From the NCBI GenBank assembly GCA_017546445.1, contig JAFYWX010000001.1, positions 1 through 49,644 on the forward strand: a stretch of 49,644 nt of DNA. Reading direction: 5' to 3'. Under the pieces are notes generated by a model. It saw only the letters and a program-made list of their open reading frames with translations, searched no databases and was not told the origin of the DNA. The translations under genes were made by a program, and so were the position numbers. Source of the DNA: Akkermansia sp. Lineage in GTDB: Bacteria; Verrucomicrobiota; Verrucomicrobiia; Verrucomicrobiales; Akkermansiaceae. Shown here piece after piece: positions 8,918 through 17,108 of the stretch (position 1 is its first letter; every line of letters begins with the position of its first letter).

Positions 8918-10261
8918 TTATTTGATGGTGATGGAAATGGAATCAGAAAGATGCACTTTCTCTCCAGGTGTCATGATACAACCAATAATCGGTGTGCCTT
9001 TGCAGGTTGCGGTATTGATATTTTCGTCTCCTGGGTTGTATTCGCTTTTCTGGTTGATTGCCAGAACCCAGAAAGCCGGGCAGCCGGGGATGTGCGGGAA
9101 GGATTTGTATGAGAGGATAGCGTTTACTCGTGAGATTGCTTTATCCTGGGTGTCGATGCCGACATCCGGGCCACCCTGGGCGTTGCGCGGGATGCGTCCT
9201 ACAGAGATGACGGGTTTGTTCAGGAGATAATGCTGGGGGGGATTATTGCCATTGTGCACAACCATCGAGTACGTTTTCGCGGGGGATTGCTCTTCTCCCG
9301 GCATGAGTGTCTGCGGTTCTTTAAGAGGAAGAAGTTCAGGCCCCAGATCAGTGCTGCACACAAAGTTTACAATGCCGTAAGTGTTGACCGGCTGCTCTGG
9401 CGGGGCGGGCATTTCCGGGATTTCCGGCATGCTGCCTGTTATTTCAGCAGCGTTTTCGATGCGCATACTGAGCAGACGAACCTGTTCCTTAGCTTCTGCA
9501 ATGGTCTCTTCGTTCTGGCTGGCATGCTGGTATGCTTTTTCGATGATAGCGTATAGCTTGTTGATTTCATTCAGCGCTTCGTCAATTGTGGCCTGGGCCC
9601 GTTTGAGCTTCGCTGTTTGTGTTTTTTTGATATCGTCGTGTTTGCTCTTTCTGTGGTGAAGAATCAGACCGGCTGCAATGAAGAGAATGAGGAAGATGAC
9701 GAGGATTGCAACGTAGGTGGCTGCGTTGGTGGTAGTAGTTGTTTCTACATCGTCCTCGCTCTCGTTATCTGCGGCCGTTGTGCGCTTTTTTGCGGGGAGC
9801 TTTTCTGCAAGTTCCGGTGAAATGGTGTTGGCGATGAATTTGGCCTGGAGCGGGCGGACCTGCAGGCTGGTCCTGCGCAGTTTATCAAGAATGCCAGCAT
9901 AGGGTGCATACTTCTTATTCTGGCAAATTTGTTGCAGCGCTTCAGCATTGATGCATTCGATGCTGGCTGAATCGAGCTTCCGTTTCCCGTCTTCGGTGAT
10001 ATAGGGTGTTACGCTCTGGGTGTCAAGCAGGGTATCATAGGCTCGAGCGATATTCTCCAGATAGGTTCTGAGTGTGCTGGGGTTGTTCTGGGTTGAGGAA
10101 TCACTGGAAATTTTATCAAGAATTTCGGCAATGTTGATATATTCCTGAGTTAATCTCATAATGCCGGCGTTTGTGCTCGCCTGGGCATCCTGGCCTGTAG
10201 CCGGGAGGAAGATGAGACTGGTCAGAAAAGAAAGACAGATGAGTCTTAAAAATTGCTTCAT
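8918..10261 (-). CDS. Membrane-anchored protein with cytoplasmic coiled coil and FHA-like domain
   Basis: A 447-residue protein, first in the five-gene minus-strand operon. Residues 1-28 form a cleavable-type signal peptide. A helical periplasmic region (about 30-165) and an acidic/Thr-rich linker come before one membrane segment (182-202). The cytoplasmic part has a coiled coil (about 210-275), a Pro-rich linker and a C-terminal FHA-like fold (about 350-447) with GRIPRN and ISRVNAIL, which match the Gly-Arg and Ser-Arg-x-Asn phosphothreonine-binding positions. Inference: it carries phospho-signals across the membrane or recruits phosphorylated partners, with the PP2C enzyme resetting the mark. 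The FHA call rests on motif positions and would need a profile search. Confidence 0.82.
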   Translation of the reverse strand: MKQFLRLICLSFLTSLIFLPATGQDAQASTNAGIMRLTQEYINIAEILDKISSDSSTQNNPSTLRTYLENIARAYDTLLDTQSVTPYITEDGKRKLDSASIECINAEALQQICQNKKYAPYAGILDKLRRTSLQVRPLQAKFIANTISPELAEKLPAKKRTTAADNESEDDVETTTTTNAATYVAILVIFLILFIAAGLILHHRKSKHDDIKKTQTAKLKRAQATIDEALNEINKLYAIIEKAYQHASQNEETIAEAKEQVRLLSMRIENAAEITGSMPEIPEMPAPPEQPVNTYGIVNFVCSTDLGPELLPLKEPQTLMPGEEQSPAKTYSMVVHNGNNPPQHYLLNKPVISVGRIPRNAQGGPDVGIDTQDKAISRVNAILSYKSFPHIPGCPAFWVLAINQKSEYNPGDENINTATCKGTPIIGCIMTPGEKVHLSDSISITIK

Positions 10262-10290
10262 GTTAGAGAGAAAAGTTGAACAGCTCGTTC

Positions 10291-10318
10291 ATTATGCCTG
10301 ATTAGGTATGGATGTAAA
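10291..10318 (-). promoter_or_regulatory. Promoter candidate for the FHA/PP2C/tubulin-like operon
   Basis: Read on the minus strand: TTTACA, 16 bases, CATAAT. The -10 box ends 29 bases before the FHA-protein start codon, giving a leader of roughly 22 bases. It is the only good sigma70-like pair seen upstream of the operon. Confidence 0.5.
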
Positions 10319-10450
10319 GAAAAAAATCAATGAGGTTTTGATTGGTAGTTTACGGTGGGGTGTGGTGGGAATACTCGGATGGGCTGGCGGCAAGAGCCAC
10401 CTGAAGATTCAAAGCTTTGGCGGTTGAGTAGCGCGGGTTGCAGTTTAGTC

Positions 10451-10479
10451 TTGACCGGGCGGGAGCTATGGGGTAGAAA
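10451..10479 (+). promoter_or_regulatory. Promoter candidate for the lipoprotein gene at 10491
   Basis: TTGACC, 17 bases, TAGAAA. The -10 box ends 11 bases before the ATG at 10491, so the predicted transcript start lies only a few bases upstream of the start codon. Confidence 0.5.
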
Positions 10480-10490
10480 TGGAGGCGTTC

Positions 10491-11015
10491 ATGAGAAAGA
10501 AAATCATCACAGCTCTGGTGGCCTGCATGGCATTGACGCAGTGCCATACGTTGAAGTCGGATTGTGAAGCTCTGCGAGAGCGCGAGGCTGCCATCGCACA
10601 GGAGGAGAAGGGGGCTTATTTTGTGGGGCGTCGGTATTATATTCCCTTGTGTCGTTTCTGGGGGTATCTGCGAGAGCCGGGGCAGAGCTGGCGCACGGCT
10701 AAGCTGGTGATGATGGATGAATCTGTGGTGCATACGCCGGACCGCGGACCGGAGGACCCGCTGCCTGATGCTACGTTTGGCCGGGACCAGAATGTGGAGT
10801 ACATTGTGAAGGGGACATACACCGGCCAGAAGGGGTACGACCCCAGCACGAATCAGGTCCTGCCTTTGTTCCGGGCAGAGTCGTACGAGGTGCGCTCTGC
10901 GGAGCCCGGGTTTCTCTTTGTGCCATCGGAGAAGTATTCTAAGGATTTTGTAACGATTCGTCCGGAGGTGATGCCTGCTCCGGAGGTATGTACCCGGGTG
11001 CTGAGTGAGCAGTAA
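10491..11015 (+). CDS. Small lipoprotein, unknown function
   Basis: A 174-residue lipoprotein with a positively charged start (MRKK), a hydrophobic core and the lipobox ALTQC (Cys18). The mature part is hydrophilic, with several Trp and Tyr residues, and matches no family I recognise. I choose the ATG at 10491 because GGAGG lies at 10481-10485 and because the signal peptide is then normal; an in-frame ATG at 10479 would add four residues. It lies alone between the divergent tubulin-like operon and ftsA. Its position before ftsA is not evidence for a division role. Confidence 0.72.
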   Translation: MRKKIITALVACMALTQCHTLKSDCEALREREAAIAQEEKGAYFVGRRYYIPLCRFWGYLREPGQSWRTAKLVMMDESVVHTPDRGPEDPLPDATFGRDQNVEYIVKGTYTGQKGYDPSTNQVLPLFRAESYEVRSAEPGFLFVPSEKYSKDFVTIRPEVMPAPEVCTRVLSEQ

Positions 11016-11053
11016 ATATGACGCGTATTTCTCGCGCATATGGGAATCTGATG

Positions 11054-11062
11054 TGTTATACT
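11054..11062 (+). promoter_or_regulatory. Possible extended -10 promoter for ftsA
   Basis: TGT followed by TATACT about 50 bases upstream of ftsA, with no convincing -35 box. It would fit an extended -10 promoter. This is weak evidence. Confidence 0.35.
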
Positions 11063-11113
11063 CCGCAGAGCAAATCTGCAATCTGTAATTTTTGAAACTT
11101 TTCCTTTTCTTAT

Positions 11114-12331
11114 ATGGCACAATCCAAAATCCTCGTAGGCCTGGAAATTGGTACCACCAAGACATGCATGGTGGTCGGTGAGATTCGCCCTGATGCCACT
11201 GCCACTATCATCGGTATTGGCGAGACAAAGAGCGCCGGTGTGCGCAAGGGGGAAATTGTGGAGCCATCTATGGCCCGCCAGTGTGTGTGTGATGCCTGGC
11301 AGCTGGCCCAGGACCATGCGGATGTGGATATCATCAGCGTCTATCTTTCGGTGACGGGTGAGCACATTGTGGGCGAGACGAACGTGGGCACATTCCGCCT
11401 GCGTGATGATGAGGATATCATCGAGGATGAGCATGCTGATGCCGCAAAGGAGAAGGCCGAGAAACTGGAGCTCTCATCAGACCGTTTCTGCGTGAATCGT
11501 GAGCTGGGCGGTTTTTCCATTGATGGCGGGGAACCGACCCGCCACCCGGCCGGGCTGACCGGCCGCACGCTGGATGTGAACTGCCACATTATGCATGGTA
11601 TCAAGACGCGTCTGCAGAATTCTCTTCTGTGCGTACGCCAGGTGCCGCTGGATGTGGAGGACCTGGTGTTTGCGCCGCTTGCCACGGCGCAGATGGTGCT
11701 TACCCGCCAGCAGAAGGACAGCGGCGCGCTGCTGATTGATATAGGCGGCGGTACCACGGATTTTATCTGCTACAAGGGTGGTGATGTGGTGGCCTCTGGC
11801 TGCATCCCGATGGGGGGCAACAATATCAACCAGGAAATCATGCGCCTTACGGAGCAGCGCGTAAGCCTTACTGCCGCTGAAGTGTTGAAGCGAACGGAGG
11901 GCAACGCCTTCGGTGATATTAAAGACCATTCTCTGGCTCAGTATAAGAGCGACCTCGGCATGCACGATGTATCCATCGAGCGTGGCCAGCTTAACCGCAT
12001 TATCCGCAACAGCCTGGCTTCGATGCTGCTGCAGGTGCGCGACCGCATTCCTTCTGAGATGCTCAAGTCCGGCATGGGGATTTACCTGAGCGGCGGCACG
12101 AGTTTCATGCGCGGTCTGGATGGCCTGTGCCGTTATATTTTCGGCGGTATGCCGGTGCACCAGCCTGCGCCGCTGCCTCCCGGTCATAATCATTCCTACC
12201 TGGCAGACCCGCGTTATTGCACGGCCATCGGCCTTATCCGCTATGCCCAGCGCTTTGATGATGATGCGCTCAACCCGCGCCGCGGGGGCTCCTGGTCCCG
12301 ATTCCTGAAGTTTCTCGGTATCGGGCGCTGA
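11114..12331 (+). CDS. ftsA: Cell division protein FtsA
   Basis: A 405-residue actin-fold ATPase that anchors FtsZ filaments to the inner membrane. Visible features are the N-terminal phosphate-1 segment GLEIGTTKTCMVVGE, the phosphate-2 motif LLIDIGGGTTDF in the middle and the adenosine motif YLSGGTSFMRGL near the C-terminus. The last residues (SRFLKFLGIGR) form the short amphipathic helix typical of FtsA membrane targeting. Length is normal. ftsZ follows after 26 bases, so the two are co-transcribed as in many bacteria. No Shine-Dalgarno sequence precedes the ATG; the upstream bases are T-rich. Confidence 0.95.
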   Translation: MAQSKILVGLEIGTTKTCMVVGEIRPDATATIIGIGETKSAGVRKGEIVEPSMARQCVCDAWQLAQDHADVDIISVYLSVTGEHIVGETNVGTFRLRDDEDIIEDEHADAAKEKAEKLELSSDRFCVNRELGGFSIDGGEPTRHPAGLTGRTLDVNCHIMHGIKTRLQNSLLCVRQVPLDVEDLVFAPLATAQMVLTRQQKDSGALLIDIGGGTTDFICYKGGDVVASGCIPMGGNNINQEIMRLTEQRVSLTAAEVLKRTEGNAFGDIKDHSLAQYKSDLGMHDVSIERGQLNRIIRNSLASMLLQVRDRIPSEMLKSGMGIYLSGGTSFMRGLDGLCRYIFGGMPVHQPAPLPPGHNHSYLADPRYCTAIGLIRYAQRFDDDALNPRRGGSWSRFLKFLGIGR

Positions 12332-12357
12332 ATTGCTTTTTAAACCTATCAGCTATC

Positions 12358-14082
12358 ATGCTTCCCTATCAAACCACTTCTCGTAAAGAAGATGGCATTG
12401 TCATCGTCGGTCTTGGCGGTGCTGGTGCCAGTATATTGCAGCGTTTCAGCGGTTCCAGCGCCGAAAATGTGCGGCTTTGCATCATGTCTCTGGATGAGCG
12501 CCTGGGGCGCGAGTGCGGCAACGTGGAATTCGTGCAGCTGGGGGCCGGGTTGAATCATGGCCTGGGCTCCGGTGGCGACCCTGAGGTGGCCCGGTTGGCT
12601 ATAGAGGAGAGCGGCAGCCAGGTGGATGAGTTGCTGCGCGATTCCCGCCTGCTGGTCATGGTGGTGGGGCTTGGCGGTGGCACGGGGTCCGGTGTGGCGC
12701 CAGTGCTGGCCCGCAAGGCGAAGGATGCCGGCATTTTCCTGGCATCGGTGGTGGTGATGCCCTTCGGTTTCGAAGGAGCCCGCCGTCGTCGGCAGGCTGA
12801 TACCGCGCTGGAGGAAATTGCCAGCATTTCGGATATTGTATTCTGCTTTGAGAATGACTACATGGAGGATTTGTTCCGCAGCCGCACGGGTGCACAGGCT
12901 GTGTTCGAGGAAGCGAATGCTCTGTTGTCCCAGGCCACGGCTTCTGTGCCGCTGCTGGCTAATTCTCCCGGTATCATCAATATTGGCCTGGATGAATTGG
13001 TGACGGCTCTGGATAATAATGATTCCCGTTGTATCTACGGTGCCGGCAAGGGGTATGGCCCCAAGCGTGCGGAGGATGCTGCCCGCGCAGCGCTGGAGTC
13101 TCCGCTGGTGGCTTATCATGGCGCCCTGCAGCATGCCCGCACTGTTATTGTGCATGTGGCCGGTGGCAGCAATATGTCTCTGGCGGAATTGCGCGTTGCC
13201 ATGGAGACTGTACGTGAGGGCCTGGCTGGTGATGATGTGAATATTTTCTTTGGCGCAGCCGTGAAGCCGCGCCTGGGCGAGGAGATTCGCGTGAGTCTTA
13301 TTGCCTCTGTGGATTACCGGGAGATGCAGGCGGCTATTATGGCTGAGGCAGAAAATGAAACTGCTGCAGTGGAAGGCGCCGCTGCCGCCGCGGAGGATGA
13401 AACGCCGGGGGATGCCCAGGAGGAGCCTGAAGAAGAGCTTCCTGCCGATGAGGTAGTGGAAGAATTCGAGGCGGATGTGGAGCCTTTTGCCGCAGCAGAG
13501 GAAGAGCCTGTTGCGGACGAGGAGACCGCCGGGGAAGAGGTGGAATCCGGTGCCCCGCTTCTGGAACCGGATGATGAATTCGCCCCGGAGATGCCAGTGC
13601 CTGCACCGGCTCCTGTGGCTGTTTCCCGCCCGGCTCCTGAGTCTGACTCCCTGCCGAGCTGGGAGCCCCTGCCGCCTCCGCTTCCTGTGGCTGCACCTGC
13701 AGCTGCAGCCCCGGTGGCAAAGCCGGAGCGCCAGAGTGAATTCAACCTGGGTATAGGATTTAGTGCTGCAGGGGATGCGAGCCCGGCAGATTTGCTGGAG
13801 CGCGTGGAGGATATGTTTGGTGACGATGATGAGCTGGAGCGCATGATGGCTGGCCATACGCAGAAGGCTGCCCGCCCCGCCCGTAACATCAATGTGTTTC
13901 CCAAACGGGAGGTAGTGGCAGCTGAGGCGGAGCTTTCGGAGCGCGTGCGCAGTATGTTTGATGATGAGGCTGATGATGAGGAGGAGTCTTCTTATTCTGC
14001 GGCGCCGTCTCGTGCATCTCAGCCCCGCGGCCCGCTCGGGTTTAATGATATGAGCGATATGTTCAATACGCCCATGCCCTGA
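12358..14082 (+). CDS. ftsZ: Cell division GTPase FtsZ with long acidic linker
   Basis: Tubulin-superfamily GTPase that forms the division ring. It shows the N-terminal glycine loop VGLGGAGAS (17-25) and the signature GGGTGSG (106-112). The core ends near 325, and about 250 residues follow: a Glu/Ala/Pro-rich linker (about 330-460) and then conserved-looking segments including NINVFPKRE and a C-terminal GFNDMSDMF. The protein has 574 residues, against about 380 in E. coli. The T7 loop, normally NxDFADVR, reads NIGLDELV, so the usual catalytic Asp and Arg positions differ. It follows ftsA directly and a strong terminator follows it. Confidence 0.95.
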   Translation: MLPYQTTSRKEDGIVIVGLGGAGASILQRFSGSSAENVRLCIMSLDERLGRECGNVEFVQLGAGLNHGLGSGGDPEVARLAIEESGSQVDELLRDSRLLVMVVGLGGGTGSGVAPVLARKAKDAGIFLASVVVMPFGFEGARRRRQADTALEEIASISDIVFCFENDYMEDLFRSRTGAQAVFEEANALLSQATASVPLLANSPGIINIGLDELVTALDNNDSRCIYGAGKGYGPKRAEDAARAALESPLVAYHGALQHARTVIVHVAGGSNMSLAELRVAMETVREGLAGDDVNIFFGAAVKPRLGEEIRVSLIASVDYREMQAAIMAEAENETAAVEGAAAAAEDETPGDAQEEPEEELPADEVVEEFEADVEPFAAAEEEPVADEETAGEEVESGAPLLEPDDEFAPEMPVPAPAPVAVSRPAPESDSLPSWEPLPPPLPVAAPAAAAPVAKPERQSEFNLGIGFSAAGDASPADLLERVEDMFGDDDELERMMAGHTQKAARPARNINVFPKREVVAAEAELSERVRSMFDDEADDEEESSYSAAPSRASQPRGPLGFNDMSDMFNTPMP

Positions 14083-14110
14083 TTCGGCGGTGTGCCCCGA
14101 TAGATATTCT

Positions 14111-14155
14111 GCAGCAAGGGAACCATGGCGGCCATGGTTCCCTTGCTGCCTTTTT
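14111..14155 (+). terminator. Strong intrinsic terminator after ftsZ
   Basis: A 19-bp perfect inverted repeat (14111-14129 with 14131-14149, nearly no loop) followed by a T-run. It separates the ftsA-ftsZ unit from psd. Confidence 0.85.
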
Positions 14156-14174
14156 GCTGCGCGGAAATCCGTGC

Positions 14175-14203
14175 TTGTGTTAGCATGCCGGGTGTGTTAT
14201 AGT
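14175..14203 (+). promoter_or_regulatory. Promoter candidate for psd
   Basis: TTGTGT, 17 bases, TATAGT. Only 8 bases separate the -10 box from the ATG at 14212, so the expected transcript start is at or next to the start codon. Confidence 0.6.
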
Positions 14204-14211
14204 GCCGTGGT

Positions 14212-15117
14212 ATGGAAACACAGGGCATAACGTTTTATAATCGCTACACGGGGCAGATGGAGCAGGAGAAGGTGCTGGGTGAAGCCGCCTTGCGGTGGGT
14301 CTATGGCACCCCGCTGGGTAAGCTCAGCCTTCATCTGTTGATTAAGCGTGCTTTCTTCTCCCGCCTGATGGGATGGATGAAGGATACCCGCAGCAGTGGC
14401 AGCCCGGAGAAACTGCGTGCCTTTGTGGAGGAGTACAACATCAACATGGCCGATTATGAGCGCCCGGTGGACCAGTACTCCAGTTTTAATGATTTCTTTT
14501 ACCGCAAACTGGCAGAGGGGGCCCGCCCGCTCTGCGGGGCGGGGCAGGTGGCTTTGCCTGCCGATGCGCGCCACAGTGGCTGGCAGGATGCCTCGCAGAT
14601 GACCAGCGCCTTTGTGAAGAACCAGCGTTTTGATTTGCCCGCGCTGCTGGGCAATGCCGCGCTGGCAGAGAAGTATGCCCGCGGCACGGTGGTGTTGTCC
14701 CGCCTGTGCCCGGTGGATTACCACCGTTTCCATTTCCCGGTGGCCGGTGTGCCGGAGGCCGCTGTGCGTATTCCGGGGCCGCTGGCCAGTGTGTCGCCTT
14801 ATTGCCTGCGGCATAATCTGGCCTGGTTGTGGACGAATAAGCGAGAGCTGACCGTGCTGCACACCGAGGAGGTGGGAGATGTGCTCTGCCTGGCTGTGGG
14901 AGCTACGGGTGTGGGAGCCATTTACCAGACCTATGAGCCTGGCAAGGCGGTGGAGAAGGGGGCCGAGCACGGCTATTTCGGTTTCGGTGGCTCCACGGTC
15001 ATGACTTTCTTTGAACCGGGCCGCGTGAAGCTGGCAGACGATATTCTGCAGAATACGGCTGATTGCACAGAGACCTTTGCCCGCATGGGTGACGTGCTGG
15101 GCACGGTGGTGGGTTAA
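14212..15117 (+). CDS. psd: Phosphatidylserine decarboxylase proenzyme
   Basis: Pyruvoyl enzyme of the inner membrane that converts phosphatidylserine to phosphatidylethanolamine. Family landmarks in the 301 residues are SFNDFFYRKL (91-100), PADARHSG with Asp118 (116-123), the CPVDYHRFH segment with His171 (166-174) and the processing site FGFGGSTV (256-263). Self-cleavage is expected before Ser261, which becomes the pyruvoyl group of the short alpha chain. The long N-terminal region before the catalytic core matches the longer bacterial form. It is transcribed alone. Its stop codon overlaps by 4 bases with the stop of the convergent hydrolase gene. Confidence 0.93.
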   Translation: METQGITFYNRYTGQMEQEKVLGEAALRWVYGTPLGKLSLHLLIKRAFFSRLMGWMKDTRSSGSPEKLRAFVEEYNINMADYERPVDQYSSFNDFFYRKLAEGARPLCGAGQVALPADARHSGWQDASQMTSAFVKNQRFDLPALLGNAALAEKYARGTVVLSRLCPVDYHRFHFPVAGVPEAAVRIPGPLASVSPYCLRHNLAWLWTNKRELTVLHTEEVGDVLCLAVGATGVGAIYQTYEPGKAVEKGAEHGYFGFGGSTVMTFFEPGRVKLADDILQNTADCTETFARMGDVLGTVVG

Positions 15118-15998
15118 ACCATCAGGGCGTCTGTTTCCACCTCAGGCTCGGGCCAGATAGCCTCGCGCACCATGAAATCCTCCCAGCCGAGGAGGAGCTG
15201 CTCAAACGTGGCCGGGTTTACGTCGAACTGGGCAATGGTGTGGTCTGCCGTGGGGGAGAGGATGAGCTCCACCTTGTTGCCGAGGCGTTCCCATTCATCG
15301 CAGAACCACTGGCGCATTTCAAAATCGAGCAGGGGATCCAGCATGCCGTGCGCGCAGAATAAGGCCGGCAGTTTGCGGCGAAGCAGGGCGCAGGGGTTCA
15401 CGCTGTCCGGGTTCTGCACCTCGGCAGGAATATTCAGCTGGCGGGCTTCCGGGGCATCTGTATCTACCACGCCGCGGAAAATGGCCACACTGGCCGGCTG
15501 CAGCGGCAGAATGTCCTCCTTGTTGAACTGCCACCATTTCTTCTCCTGAATCATGGGCTGCATGGCGCAGTTGAGCGCCATGAGACCGCCGGCATCTGCC
15601 CCAGCCAGGGTGATGCGGGATTCATCAATTCCCAGGCCACCGGCGTTGTGGTGCAGCCATTTCCAGGCGTCCAGCCCATCGGTGATGATGTCCTGTGCGC
15701 TCACGTTGTAGCGGGCGTGGGTGCGGAACTCCGGGAGCAGGCAGACAATGCCGCGGTGCGCCAGGTGCATGGCCCAGGAGACGAATTCGGTGCTGTATTC
15801 CAGAGACCACATCCCCCCGCAGAAAAACATGACCGCCGGGGCAAAGGCCTCTGGCTTGTGCCCTGCTGGGGCAAACATGTGCACGCGCAGCGAAACGCCA
15901 TCTGCAAAGCGTTTCCAGATAAAGGAGGGAGCCTGCTCCAGCATCTTGCGGTAGCGGGCTTCTCCTTCGCTTCTGGCGTTGCGTGAAAATGACGTCAT
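15114..15998 (-). CDS. Alpha/beta hydrolase-fold protein with Asp at the nucleophile position
   Basis: A 294-residue cytoplasmic protein of the acetyl-esterase/HSL-like type. FFCGGMW (58-64) stands where the family has HGGxW, and DAWKWLHHNAGGLGID (110-125) matches the helix before the nucleophile elbow. The elbow itself is GADAGG (133-138), so Asp135 takes the usual Ser position. The other triad members look present: Asp in MLDPLLD and His in TADHTIAQF near the C-terminus. Either the enzyme uses Asp as nucleophile, as haloalkane dehalogenases and epoxide hydrolases do, or it has lost esterase activity. No signal peptide. It is monocistronic and its promoter overlaps that of the divergent gene at 16064. 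Confidence 0.82.
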   Translation of the reverse strand: MTSFSRNARSEGEARYRKMLEQAPSFIWKRFADGVSLRVHMFAPAGHKPEAFAPAVMFFCGGMWSLEYSTEFVSWAMHLAHRGIVCLLPEFRTHARYNVSAQDIITDGLDAWKWLHHNAGGLGIDESRITLAGADAGGLMALNCAMQPMIQEKKWWQFNKEDILPLQPASVAIFRGVVDTDAPEARQLNIPAEVQNPDSVNPCALLRRKLPALFCAHGMLDPLLDFEMRQWFCDEWERLGNKVELILSPTADHTIAQFDVNPATFEQLLLGWEDFMVREAIWPEPEVETDALMV

Positions 15999-16010
15999 AA
16001 TACGAAGCAG

Positions 16011-16039
16011 AGTATGCTATTTTCTTGTCAGGAATGCAA
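16011..16039 (-). promoter_or_regulatory. Promoter candidate for the alpha/beta hydrolase gene
   Basis: Minus strand: TTGCAT, 17 bases, CATACT, ending 12 bases before the start codon. It overlaps the opposite promoter at 16025-16053, so the two cannot be bound by polymerase together. Confidence 0.45.
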
Positions 16040-16053
16040 GCTTGTTGTAGGTT
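16025..16053 (+). promoter_or_regulatory. Promoter candidate for the secreted protein gene at 16064
   Basis: TTGTCA, 17 bases, TAGGTT (weak -10). It ends 7 bases before a GTG at 16061 and 10 before the ATG at 16064. Confidence 0.4.
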
Positions 16054-16063
16054 CTAATCTGTG

Positions 16064-17056
16064 ATGAGAACAGTTTTTTTCATGATGGGTGTTCTGGTGG
16101 CTTCGCTGGCTGCTGAGTTGCCGGTGCAGGCGGCCCCGGCAGCTAAGGCTGGTTTCGGGTTCCCGGATCAGAAGGCGGCCCGTGTTACGGCTGAGCGTGT
16201 GTACAGCACCTGGCGTATCGGTATGGTGCGCAAGGATGAGACGGCCTGGCGTTCTGTTACCACAAAGGCCCGCCAGATGAAGGTACGGAATCTCATTGTT
16301 TCCCAGAAGGGGAATTTCCCGCATGATTTCTTTCATGACCAGCCGGAGCCGCCCAGCCTGGATAAATTTGCCTACATTGGCTCCCTGACCGGCTGTGGCA
16401 ACCGCACCCTGGCCTCTACCTATGTGGGGAATGTGAAACTGGGTGAGGGCAAGGCGGCGGAGAATGCCTTTGTGCTGCTTTTCGTTTATGAGGATGGGAA
16501 ATGGAAGTTCGACCAGAGCCGCATGTTCAACCTGGACAGCGTGCCCCAGGTGAAGGAGCGCCTGCATAAGGGGGATTTGAGTGTGCTGGTGGAGCAGGAT
16601 GGTTTTCACCCGTATGGGGCGGCGCCGGCTGTGCCTGCACCCTGCGGGCGGCCTCAGCTCATAGGCAAGGTTTTTGTGGATGCTCCCGGGCGCAGCATTG
16701 ATATGCGCATTAACGGCGTTTCTGTGCACCAGTTCGAGGACGAACGCCGGGCCGATGTGATTTCCGGCGGTCTGAAGCGCGGCCGCAACACCATCAGCTA
16801 CACCATTAAGACGAACGAGAATCTGGCGCATCCCGCCATGGCCATCGGCCTCTTTGTGATGCCGGAAACGCCGGGGAATAAGCCCGTATGTGTGTTCGAC
16901 CATATTCTGGATGCAACAGATACGGCCCGGGGCGGTGAATTTACCTTTGAAATCCGCAATGAGAATATTGCCAGCATGAACCCGCGCTTCACGGGAACGG
17001 CCCCGCAGCCGTTCCACGCTGTGCCGCTCAAGAAAAAGCCGGCGAGCACAAGATAA
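16064..17056 (+). CDS. Secreted protein of unknown function
   Basis: About 330 residues with an N-terminal signal peptide that probably ends near residue 23 (PVQAAPA). The mature protein has mixed beta-rich character, including YVGNVKLGEG and FVLLFVYEDGKWKFDQSRMF, which read like a pair of beta strands ending in a KWKFD turn. The C-terminal half contains a DMRINGVSVHQFEDERRAD segment and ends in a Lys/Pro-rich tail. I recognise no family or catalytic motif. An in-frame GTG at 16061 directly precedes the ATG at 16064; I prefer the ATG. It is monocistronic and is followed by a terminator. It probably acts in the periplasm. Confidence 0.75.
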   Translation: MRTVFFMMGVLVASLAAELPVQAAPAAKAGFGFPDQKAARVTAERVYSTWRIGMVRKDETAWRSVTTKARQMKVRNLIVSQKGNFPHDFFHDQPEPPSLDKFAYIGSLTGCGNRTLASTYVGNVKLGEGKAAENAFVLLFVYEDGKWKFDQSRMFNLDSVPQVKERLHKGDLSVLVEQDGFHPYGAAPAVPAPCGRPQLIGKVFVDAPGRSIDMRINGVSVHQFEDERRADVISGGLKRGRNTISYTIKTNENLAHPAMAIGLFVMPETPGNKPVCVFDHILDATDTARGGEFTFEIRNENIASMNPRFTGTAPQPFHAVPLKKKPASTR

Positions 17057-17077
17057 CAGGCTTAAGGCTCGTTAACG

Positions 17078-17108
17078 CACCCCGGCTGAATCACCGGGGT
17101 GTTTTATT
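17078..17108 (+). terminator. Terminator after the secreted protein gene
   Basis: An 8-bp GC stem (17078-17085 with 17094-17101), an 8-base loop and then a T-rich tail. It lies on the 3' end of the convergent U32 gene and overlaps its stop codon. Confidence 0.75.

Noticed and set aside
10350..11165. Long minus-strand open frame over the lipoprotein at 10491 and the start of ftsA
   Set aside because: It crosses two convincing plus-strand genes with signal peptide, lipobox and FtsA motifs, and its product is His/Arg-rich without domains.
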